From JAPPKS01 sp963667895 (GTDB lineage: Bacteria > Poribacteria > WGA-4E > PCPOR2b): a stretch of 64,000 nt of DNA. The notes under the pieces were generated by a model that saw nothing but the letters and a program-made list of their open reading frames with translations, had not been told where the DNA came from and did not search any database. The stretch lies in the NCBI GenBank assembly GCA_965223985.1, contig OZ245030.1:992001-1056000 (forward strand). The letters run 5' to 3'. Every line of letters begins with the position of its first letter. Position 1 is the first letter of the stretch. Of this stretch, positions 25,738 through 34,200 are shown one piece after another. A program made the translations under genes and the position numbers.

Positions 25738-25845
25738 TTCTCACCTTCTATTTCTTTTTTACTCGTTTCCTCACACTCACGAATTCTCAATTTTCAAAGA
25801 GAATAGGTTCAGTGAGACATCTGATTGAAACTCACACGCTATCGG

Positions 25846-26949
25846 TTAAGCCTCCTCTTTCGCAAAGAGCGCATCAGCAAAATCGCGCGGAACAAAGTCG
25901 CGTAAATCGTCGAGTTTTTCCCCGATTCCAATTAATTTGACAGGTGCACCGATTTCATCCTTCACGGCAATAACAATCCCACCTTTCGCAGTACCGTCTA
26001 GCTTTGTCACAGCAACCGCCGTAACAGGCACAGCTTCGTTAAAGGTTTTCGCCTGCATAATTGCATTTTGACCGGCTGTCCCGTCGAGGACAAGCAGGAC
26101 TTCATGCGGGGAACCCTCAAGTCCATGCGCCATGACTCTCCCGATTTTCGATAACTGGTCCATCAAGGGCTTCTTCGTATGAAGCCGCCCTGCGGTATCA
26201 ACGAGAAGCACATCTACCTGTCGCGCCTTCGCAGCTTCGACGGCATCAAAGACAACCGATGCAGGGTCTGAACCGTGGCTGCCTCTAATCAGTTCACTAC
26301 CCGCTCGATTGCACCAAATTGCCAATTGATCTTCGGCAGCCGCGCGAAACGTATCTCCCGCAGCGACGAGCACACGCTTACCCTCAGATCTGAATCGATG
26401 TGCGAGTTTGCCGATTGTCGTTGTTTTGCCAGCACCATTAACGCCCAATATTAGAATCGTGTACGGCTGGCGCCCCTCGACATCAATGCGTTCTTCCGTT
26501 TGTCCGAGCACATCCAGAATTTCCCCCTTGAGAATATTTTCCAATTCGGAAGGATGCTTTAACCCCTTTGTCTTGACCGCCTCCCGGACATTATTCATTA
26601 ACTTCATCGTGGTATTGATGCCAACGTCGGCTTGAATCAAGGTTGCCTCGATTTCATCTAGCAAATCTTCATCAATGCTGCTGCCACTGCGCAGAAGGCT
26701 ACCGATCTGTCCAATGAAAAGCCCCCGTGTTTTTGACAATCCCGCCTTAAGACGACTGAACCAGTTGCGCTTCTCCGTTTCCACATCGCCCGATGAATCA
26801 GTCTGTCGAGATGATAGGGTACCCGGCTTCTCAGCAGGTATTTCTACCGCTTCAGGAGAAATTGTCGATTCCGCAGAGCCTTGTTGCACCTTCTCGGTTT
26901 GTTCCTGTGCTTTGTCATCCTTTTCTCGTTTGAACGGGTTCCTTAACAT
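25846..26949 (-). CDS. ftsY: Signal recognition particle receptor FtsY
   Basis: 367 residues from ATG 26949, which has AAAGG upstream; an ATG 15 nt earlier lacks a binding site. FtsY receives the SRP-ribosome complex at the inner membrane. An acidic/charged A region (about 1-60) is followed by the N domain and the GTPase with GVNGAGKT (about 169-176), DTFRAAAEDQLAIW, VDTAGRLHTKK, TKLDGTAKGG and the closing GIGEKLDDLRDF. All G motifs are intact. Confidence 0.96.
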   Translation of the reverse strand: MLRNPFKREKDDKAQEQTEKVQQGSAESTISPEAVEIPAEKPGTLSSRQTDSSGDVETEKRNWFSRLKAGLSKTRGLFIGQIGSLLRSGSSIDEDLLDEIEATLIQADVGINTTMKLMNNVREAVKTKGLKHPSELENILKGEILDVLGQTEERIDVEGRQPYTILILGVNGAGKTTTIGKLAHRFRSEGKRVLVAAGDTFRAAAEDQLAIWCNRAGSELIRGSHGSDPASVVFDAVEAAKARQVDVLLVDTAGRLHTKKPLMDQLSKIGRVMAHGLEGSPHEVLLVLDGTAGQNAIMQAKTFNEAVPVTAVAVTKLDGTAKGGIVIAVKDEIGAPVKLIGIGEKLDDLRDFVPRDFADALFAKEEA

Positions 26950-27040
26950 TGACGCCTTTCTCATTAATAGAATTAAATGCGATTGCCGAGACCGAGTTTT
27001 TCACCTTCTTTTTACACGTGCCGGACTGTTTTATCTCTCA

Positions 27041-27466
27041 TTAGGGGCGATTGATAATCCCCGACTCTGTGGTAATCTTCGCTTTTCGCTTCGGTTTTTC
27101 ATGTAAATGCCCATGCCCTGGTAGAGCAATCCCCAAACGCACAGATGGTTTGTGTCCTTTGGGGAAGATGTGGTGGAAACATCGCGCAGGGACATAGACA
27201 AATTCCCCAGCCGTTGCCTTGACCGGTCGATCTTCGCGCCCCTCAATAACCCACTCAATCTCGCCTTCAAGCACCACCCACCACTCATCATAATCGTGGC
27301 AATGACGGTCGTTAATCTGCCCTGGATTCTGGTAAATCACCACGCCCACCACATGCTCTGCGAGAACAACTGGATGAGACCAGGGCGGAGGGCCCATTTC
27401 ACTCTTGATTTCCTCAAGACTGATATTATTAAGTGTTGCACTCAGAATCGGCGCGTTCAGCGGCAT
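27041..27466 (-). CDS. Small cupin-domain protein
   Basis: 141 residues, a single cupin. Motif 1 is RHCHDYDEWWVVLEGEIEW (His and Glu ligands) and motif 2 FVYVPARCFHHIF. Substrate unknown. AAAGGAG lies six nt before the ATG, and the cyclophilin operon terminator is just upstream, so it is probably expressed separately. Confidence 0.75.
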   Translation of the reverse strand: MPLNAPILSATLNNISLEEIKSEMGPPPWSHPVVLAEHVVGVVIYQNPGQINDRHCHDYDEWWVVLEGEIEWVIEGREDRPVKATAGEFVYVPARCFHHIFPKGHKPSVRLGIALPGHGHLHEKPKRKAKITTESGIINRP

Positions 27467-27510
27467 GGAGTTCTCCTTTGAGCTTTGTGAACGACGGCAA
27501 ATTCAACCTT

Positions 27511-27553
27511 ATAAGAAAAGAAGGCTGAAGGGTAGGAAAAACCTTCAGCCTTC
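27511..27553 (-). terminator. Intrinsic terminator of the cyclophilin pair
   Basis: A perfect 12-bp stem (27520-27531 with 27542-27553) with a 10-nt loop is followed on the minus strand by TTTTCTTAT. It begins about 50 nt after the stop at 27606. Confidence 0.85.
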
Positions 27554-27605
27554 ATGAACTCATCGCTTCATTCACGACGTGTCTTTGTCTAGGTAGTGTC
27601 GAATT

Positions 27606-28199
27606 TTAGCTTTTTTCGCGGATGCTAATTTTCGTAATTTTGTCGCCTGGCTTGAGTTCATCTAGCACATCAAGACCCTTGACGACTTTTCCAAATACTG
27701 CGTACTGACCAACGGGCTCAAGCTCGGTGAGGCAGATATAGAATTCGGAGGCGTGTGATTCTGCAGCCCCATCGCCTGCCATAGCAATAGCCCCTTTTAC
27801 ATGGAGTTGATCGTTTTTCTCCAATGGAATAGTGTCAGCGACTAAGGGAGAACCTGCTTGAATGGTTTCGCCGGGATTGTCGGAGTGCAACGATCTACCG
27901 TTGTAAAATCCCAACCGGGCGTTCTTGATGAAGTTCTTTACCGTTAAGGAGGCATCGTCGGGATAGAATTCCACTTCCATCATTCCTTGGGCTGTCTCAA
28001 TAACAGCGATAGCGTTGTGAATGTCAATCTGCGGCGCTTTTTTCTGCACTGACTGCACACTTTTCGTCGGACGCGCTTTCGGTGCGGGCGGTTCTTTTTT
28101 TTCTTGTGGACAGCTTGCGAGAAATATAACCCACAGCGTTACGAGAAATACCGAAGCAAAACGGATGATGCACATTCGGTTGCTACTGAGGCGTAACAT
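27606..28199 (-). CDS. Divergent cyclophilin-type peptidylprolyl isomerase lipoprotein
   Basis: 197 residues with a lipoprotein signal ending in LASC (about residue 29), then a proline-rich linker. The fold resembles bacterial cyclophilin B: VIETAQGMMEVEFYPDDA, NFIKNARLGFYNG, GAIAMAGDGAAESHASEFYICL. The catalytic Phe-His-Arg of cyclophilins is replaced by LHSD and the strand IQGGDP by IQAGSP, so isomerase activity may be weak or lost. It overlaps the end of the preceding cyclophilin gene by 17 nt. Confidence 0.8.
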   Translation of the reverse strand: MLRLSSNRMCIIRFASVFLVTLWVIFLASCPQEKKEPPAPKARPTKSVQSVQKKAPQIDIHNAIAVIETAQGMMEVEFYPDDASLTVKNFIKNARLGFYNGRSLHSDNPGETIQAGSPLVADTIPLEKNDQLHVKGAIAMAGDGAAESHASEFYICLTELEPVGQYAVFGKVVKGLDVLDELKPGDKITKISIREKS

Positions 28200-28755
28200 A
28201 TTTTGACTTTACCTCCAATCGAACGGTTTTTATGATGTCGCCAATCTCCAACTGATCGACGACGTCCATGCCTTGGATGAGTCGACCAAACGTTGTATAT
28301 CGTCCGTCGAGATGAGGTTGCGGTTTGAGGCAAATGTAAAATTGACTACCCGCTGAGTTAGGGGCGTTTGTCCGAGCCATTGCAACTATCCCTCTCAGGT
28401 GAGGGCGTTGGTTCGGATGAGAATACTCGTCAACGATGGTATAGCCGGGACCGCCGGTACCATCTTCCTTTGGATCGCCTCCCTGAATTATGTTCAAACT
28501 CTGATTGTCCACCTTGCGATGAAATGTAAGCCCATTGTAAAACCGTTTCTTGATCAGTTTTTTGAAGTTCTCAACGGTAACAGGCGCCGAATCCGGATAC
28601 AACTCAAAAACAAACTTCCCTTTCGTCGTTCTCATCGCGACGACCTGCTCCTCTGAAGACTCACTGGCGCTCGAAATCATCGAACAGCCCGTCCAAACAG
28701 ACGGGGCGATCAGAAGAACGAGAGCATCAATGGTAAACAGAAGATGTCTTGGCAT
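28183..28755 (-). CDS. Cyclophilin-type peptidylprolyl isomerase lipoprotein
   Basis: 190 residues from ATG 28755 with GGGGAG five nt upstream; the frame extends 82 codons further but into the promoter region. Signal peptide ends near WTGC, so probably a lipoprotein. Core cyclophilin motifs are present: FYNGLTFHRK (catalytic Arg), IIQGGDP, GTGGPGY, GIVAMARTNAPNSAGSQFYICL and TTFGRLIQGMDV. It catalyses proline cis-trans isomerisation of exported proteins in the periplasm. First gene of a two-gene operon. Confidence 0.9.
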   Translation of the reverse strand: MPRHLLFTIDALVLLIAPSVWTGCSMISSASESSEEQVVAMRTTKGKFVFELYPDSAPVTVENFKKLIKKRFYNGLTFHRKVDNQSLNIIQGGDPKEDGTGGPGYTIVDEYSHPNQRPHLRGIVAMARTNAPNSAGSQFYICLKPQPHLDGRYTTFGRLIQGMDVVDQLEIGDIIKTVRLEVKSKYVTPQ

Positions 28756-28821
28756 CAACTCCCCTTTCTTGGTTGTGAAGCGATAGTAGTTTGCAGAGAT
28801 GGTTTTTTTCCGGTGCTTATT

Positions 28822-28850
28822 AGCATAGCAAATACCCGATGAAAAGTCAA
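28822..28850 (-). promoter_or_regulatory. Promoter of the cyclophilin operon
   Basis: Minus strand: TTGACT (28850-28845), 17 nt, TATGCT (28827-28822). The leader to the ATG at 28755 is about 60 nt. Confidence 0.65.
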
Positions 28851-28885
28851 GATTTTCGTGGTAATTCTCGCCGACGCCTTTCCGC

Positions 28886-28914
28886 TTGATCTTTTCCCAC
28901 GCTTGATGTATAAT
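28886..28914 (+). promoter_or_regulatory. Promoter of leuCD
   Basis: TTGATC (28886-28891), 17 nt, then perfect TATAAT (28909-28914), about 65 nt before the leuC start. It is divergent to the cyclophilin promoter with 35 nt between the two -35 boxes. Confidence 0.7.
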
Positions 28915-28985
28915 TTCGCACGCCAAAAACACGAAGACCAATCGAACCCCTATGACATTTGAAAGCCCAATCGTGAGGAGACAAG

Positions 28986-30389
28986 ATGAAACCGAGAACA
29001 ATGTTTAAAAAGATTTGGGATGCTCACATTGTGCGAGAGGCACCGGGAGAAGCGACAATTCTATATATTGACACACATCTCATTCACGAAGTGACCTCCC
29101 CCCAAGCGTTTGAAGGCTTGAGACTCGCCGGACGAAAAGTGCGATGCCCGCACCTCGCATTTGCGACTATGGATCACAATGTGCCGACAACGGACAGATC
29201 GCTCCCAATCACAGATCAGATTGCTGCCAAACAGATAGAAACGTTGGCGAAAAATTGCAGTGAATTTGGGGTTACCTTGTACGACCTGCACAGTGCGAAA
29301 CAAGGTATCGTCCATGTGATTGGTCCTGAACTTGGGATTACACAGCCCGGAAAGACGATTGTTTGCGGCGACAGCCACACCTCGACACATGGCGCGTTAG
29401 GGGCCCTTGCCTTCGGTATTGGAACCAGCGAGATTGAGCATGTTCTCGCGACACAATGCCTCCTGCAGCAGCTTCCGAAGACCTTTGAGGTCCGAATCGA
29501 GGGGCAACTGCCTCGACACGTAACCGCGAAGGATGTCATTCTTTCGATTATTGGTAAAATCGGAATTGGCGGCGGCACGGGAACCGTGATCGAATATGCG
29601 GGTTCAGCGATTCGGTCTCTTAGCATTGAGGAGCGAATGACGATTTGTAATATGACTATCGAAGCCGGTGCGCGAGCCGGCATGATTGCCCCCGACGATA
29701 CGACCTACGAATACTTGGATGACCGTGAATTTGCTCCGAAAGGAGAAGCATTTGATCGAGCCGTTGAGCGCTGGAGTACACTGTCGACCGACGACGGGGC
29801 GTATTATGACAAATCAATCACCATTGATGCGGGAACGCTTGCACCACAGGTCACATGGGGAACCAACCCCGGTATGGTGACCGATGTGACAGGAATTGTC
29901 CCAGATCCGGACGACATGCCAACACTCGATCAGAAAAGTGCAGTCCAACGTGCGCTTGAGTACATAAATCTGGCGCCGGGAACACGAATGACAGATGTTC
30001 AGGTTGACAAGGTGTTCATCGGCAGTTGTACAAATTCCCGCATCACGGATCTCCGAGCAGCAGCCAAAACGGTTAAAGGACGCATGGTTGCTCAGACGGT
30101 GGATGCGCTTGTTGTACCGGGGTCGCAAGCCGTCAAGCGGCAAGCCGAAATGGAAGGCTTAGATAAAATCTTCCGCGCCGCCGGCTTTGAGTGGCGTGAG
30201 GCAGGATGTAGTATGTGCCTCGGTATGAATCCGGATATCCTGATGCCGGGACAAAGATGTGCGAGCACGTCGAACCGAAATTTTGAGGGCAGGCAAGGAA
30301 AAGGCGGACGAACGCACTTGGTCAGTCCGCAGATGGCTGCAGCGGCTGCGATCGCAGGGCATTTCGTCGACATTCGGACGTGGGAATAA
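28986..30389 (+). CDS. leuC: 3-isopropylmalate dehydratase large subunit
   Basis: 467 residues, GAGGAG upstream of the ATG. With LeuD it isomerises 2-isopropylmalate to 3-isopropylmalate in leucine synthesis. The [4Fe-4S] ligands are in GSCTNSR and CSMCLGMNPD; GDSHTSTHGALGALAFGIGTSE is the conserved aconitase-fold segment, and SNRNFEGRQG the C-terminal one. leuD follows after 55 nt. No leuA or leuB in the window. Confidence 0.95.
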   Translation: MKPRTMFKKIWDAHIVREAPGEATILYIDTHLIHEVTSPQAFEGLRLAGRKVRCPHLAFATMDHNVPTTDRSLPITDQIAAKQIETLAKNCSEFGVTLYDLHSAKQGIVHVIGPELGITQPGKTIVCGDSHTSTHGALGALAFGIGTSEIEHVLATQCLLQQLPKTFEVRIEGQLPRHVTAKDVILSIIGKIGIGGGTGTVIEYAGSAIRSLSIEERMTICNMTIEAGARAGMIAPDDTTYEYLDDREFAPKGEAFDRAVERWSTLSTDDGAYYDKSITIDAGTLAPQVTWGTNPGMVTDVTGIVPDPDDMPTLDQKSAVQRALEYINLAPGTRMTDVQVDKVFIGSCTNSRITDLRAAAKTVKGRMVAQTVDALVVPGSQAVKRQAEMEGLDKIFRAAGFEWREAGCSMCLGMNPDILMPGQRCASTSNRNFEGRQGKGGRTHLVSPQMAAAAAIAGHFVDIRTWE

Positions 30390-30444
30390 CACTTAACCGT
30401 AGTACGCAAGAATTTTCATCGGTGAGCCAACAGGAGACAGAAGC

Positions 30445-31038
30445 ATGGAAGCTTTTCGGAAGCACACGGGACTGTGTGTCCCGATGAATCGCATCAATGT
30501 CGATACCGACCAAATTATCCCTAAGCAGTTTCTCAAACGCATAGAACGCACCGGTTTTGGCGCGTATATCTTCCACGATTGGCGTTTTCTTGACACCGGC
30601 GAACCCAATCCGGACTTCGTTTTGAACGCCCCGCGGTATCAGGATGCCAGTATTCTGGTCGCTGGACTGAACTTTGGCTGTGGTAGCTCTCGTGAACATG
30701 CGCCCTGGGCAATTCAAGATTACGGTTTCGAGGCAGTTATCGCGCCGTCGTTCGGGGATATTTTCAGCAACAACTGCTACAAGAACGGCATCCTACCGGT
30801 CATTTTGTCCGAGCAGATTGTCGCAAATCTCATGAGACAGATTGAGGCGCAAGAGGGTTACACGTTGACAATCGATCTCGAAACCCAGGACGTGATTCAA
30901 CCGGATGGAATGGCGCATCCGTTTGAGATTGGGGATTTTCAGAAGCAGTGCCTGCTAAATGGCTTGGATGAAATCGGTTGGACGCTCCAGTTTGAATCGT
31001 CGATCACCGATTACGAGAGTCGAAGGGAAATCTATTGA
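30445..31038 (+). CDS. leuD: 3-isopropylmalate dehydratase small subunit
   Basis: 197 residues. NRINVDTDQIIPKQFLKRI, LNFGCGSSREHAPWAIQDYG and FGDIFSNNCYKNGILPV are the LeuD signatures that form the substrate-recognition loop and swivelling domain. Complete and intact. Preceded by CAGGAG and cotranscribed with leuC. Confidence 0.95.
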   Translation: MEAFRKHTGLCVPMNRINVDTDQIIPKQFLKRIERTGFGAYIFHDWRFLDTGEPNPDFVLNAPRYQDASILVAGLNFGCGSSREHAPWAIQDYGFEAVIAPSFGDIFSNNCYKNGILPVILSEQIVANLMRQIEAQEGYTLTIDLETQDVIQPDGMAHPFEIGDFQKQCLLNGLDEIGWTLQFESSITDYESRREIY

Positions 31039-31105
31039 GGTAGCGCAAGACCTATAGACACGATCGGTGGTAAGGCATAGGACAACCGATATGGAGGGTA
31101 ATAAT

Positions 31106-31226
31106 ACTCAACCCGATCTGCCCGATTTCTGCAGATTTCGTCAGGGTTACCTCCGATACGTAAGGATGTGCTTGAACGTTCGGGAACATCTGCCTTACAA
31201 CCGTATTTCCCTCGGAAAGGTTGAGT
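31106..31226. repeat. Intergenic element with 8-bp inverted ends
   Basis: ACTCAACC (31106-31113) and GGTTGAGT (31219-31226) bound about 120 bp between leuD and the convergent helicase gene. Inside, ATCTGC and GCAGAT form a small hairpin. It may be a miniature element or simply the 3' region of leuD. Confidence 0.25.
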
Positions 31227-31276
31227 GAGTGGCGTCACGTCCGCTTTCGTAATGCGTTTCGGCTCAAGTTCTGGCG

Positions 31277-34200
31277 TTATTCAAACTCCCCAATCTCCAA
31301 CAGGTGCTGTATGAGGTTCAGTAGATCCACCGCCGCTTCCTCCGGTGTCTCCGCATTCTCCAGATTCTCCGCAACTTCCGTCGCTGTTCCAGACGGGTAC
31401 ACCAAGAGCCGTCGGAGCGCCTTTTGCGGCTCATCATCAATCAGTCTTGATACCCCTAAATTTAACTCATCCACATCCATAGTACCAGGGAATAGCGGCT
31501 CGACCCGCCATGGCTCCTCCCACAGTGCCCACAACATCAGACTCAGTGCGTGCAGCACCTCCGCGTCCCGCGGTTTTTGGTTCGCCTTTACCAACAGTTC
31601 CGCTGCCCGACGGTTCAGCGGGTGCCTGTTCGCCTCCTGTATCGCTTCGTACCGTTTTTGATGTCGTCCCAGGTTCCGTTCCATTCGTTGGTGCTGTTGT
31701 TCTTTTTCAATACCCAGGTTCAGAGGAACAATGTTCCTTTCCTCCAGTGCACGCCATAGTCCCTCTAAAGCACGTTGGCGATTTAGATAGAAGGCAGATT
31801 GACGAACGCGGAAGAACTCCCAACCGCAGCGTTCCAACTGTCGCTGGCGAAACATGTCGGCTTCGTATTCATCAGGTCCATGCCATTCATCGCCATCACA
31901 TTCCACTGCCAAGCGTGCATTTCCGCCCTCAATGACGAGATCTATTCGCTTCGTGGCAACTTTGTACTGCGGTATGACGTTGAACCCTCTTCTCGCAATT
32001 TCCAACGCGACATCAAGTTCAAACCAACTTTCGAATGGGGCCGGCGGATTGACGATGTGCCGGTTATTTTCTCTAGCCAGCCGTTCCAGTGTCGCTAAAT
32101 CAATTCCATCAATCTGCTGCGGTGTAGTGTTTTCGAAGAATTCCAGCAAGCGACGTCTTAAGCACCTTTCGCTAAGGTCTTCACGTTTGACTGAATGGAA
32201 AAGGTACATCTGATCTTTAGCGCGACTTGCGGCGACGTTGAACCGCCTTTTAGCCGCCGGGTTTGCAAGTGTGCCAATGGGTTTATTCGCGGCGGCTACC
32301 ATTGACAGGAAGATGATGTCGCGTTCATCACCCTGAAAATCGCTGGGGTTGCCGCAAATTAAACGTCTATCTTCGATTTCCTTTGCTCCCAATCGCTCCA
32401 GCAGTTGTTTGCGAATCAAGTGCGCTTGTTCCGTGCCTTGGAGAACCACTACCCCCATAGTTTTTTCGTCATATCGCCCGGTAGAATCATTGCATAACTC
32501 GACTATCTTATCGACAATAGCGTCGGCTTCTGGGCAATTTTTAACGAGGTTTCTCGAACCCTCGCGATAGCCTCCGCTCACAAACACACGTTTAAGGGGA
32601 ACTAATCGATCTTGTCCATATTGTCTCAGGGGAATCAACGGGGTATCGGAATAACAGAGATCGTTGCTAAAGCGGATGATTTCCGGCATACAGCGAAAGT
32701 GCTCGCGCAACGTGATATGTTGTTTGCCATATCGCAGCTTGCCATGATCGAATAGGCTGTTTTCTACCTCAAATGTCCCCTTAAATTGGTAATCATAGAG
32801 AAATTCCTTAATCAAGCGATGCACAGCATCACGGGGCAAGCCCACGGCTTCCGGGCTAATCTGCTTGTCATCGCCTACAATCAACATCTTCTTGCCAAGA
32901 TAGAACAGTGGTAATGCCTCGACTCCGCATTGCGACGCCTCATCAACAATGATGACATCAAACATCCCCGGCGCTGAACCCACCGTGTCCCAAACACGAT
33001 GCAATGGCATGACCCAGGCTGGTACCGCTTGATAGCACTGGTCTAGGTTCTGTTGCGCTGTACGCAGATTATGTGCCGCGTGCTTTCCCGTGCCTTTGCC
33101 ATATCGACGCATTGCCTGGTTCCATGCTTCCATATGTCGCCGATGATACTCAGTCAATCTCGAGAAACAGAATGACCAAGCGTATTGTGCTGATAGTTGC
33201 GCAACCGTGTTGTTAATATCGTCCTCAATCTGCTTGGCTCGCCGGGCAAGCGACGGCGCATCTTCTTGTGAGATGAAGTCCTCAACCCAACATCTAGCAT
33301 ACGCCCAACGCCAGGCGTTTTCAATCTTGCCTAACCGATCGTCCCAGGACGGGTCATTACACGTTCGGACCAATTCATCCATTACCTTTGGAATATTCTG
33401 GGCGATTGCTGACACTTGCATATCAAGCTTTCGGACGTGTTCTTGCTCGCCACGCAAGTCTTGTAGCGCGTTTGCAATTATTGCGAAACTGTCCGTACTC
33501 CGTTCGCGAATTGCGTCGAGAATCTTGCTAGTTAGAGGGTGCGCGATACTCTTAGCGGCGAGGGTTGCTATCGGATTTTCAGTTTTCCGAAACTCTCGTT
33601 CACACTCACGCTTATGTTGACGCGCAAGCGCAAGACGACAAGATGCTACGACTGTTTCGACTTGTGATTCATCAAGCCACACCGGTTCGCCGATTGCCGG
33701 ATACTGTCGAATTATCTCGCGGCACTTATTAGTTAGCTCCTCAAGCGACAATGCTTCTTCAAGAGCGTCGCTTAACCTTTTGAGTTCACGCATTTGTAGC
33801 TGGTAAGGTCCTTGAGATTTTTCGGCGCGTCCTACCCAGATACCCCATACCTTCTCACACGCAAGGTGAACACTTGATGTCTTTGCCACGTCTGAAAAAT
33901 CGTTAGACGTAGAACATGCCTTTCCATTGATTTTGATAGTGTTAACCAAGTCAATATGCACTCTGACTAGCTTCGGACGGAACCGCCACCATCCTAGCTT
34001 GCCGCCCTGCTTAAGGTGGAGTTCCAGTTTGTGTGCGCCCTCACAAAGCGCCCTGAGATTTATGTTCGTTGGGTTGTCTACTTCAGTATTATCGGCGACT
34101 TCAACCAGCGGCTCAATTGTTGTTAATGTATGCTTCGTAGCTTTCAAAATCTGTCGCCACGAATCGGTGTTGCTTGTAATGGCGTCCCACAATACTTTCT

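Noticed and set aside
28986..31038. Full leucine operon
   Set aside because: Only leuC and leuD are present; no leuA or leuB in the flanks.
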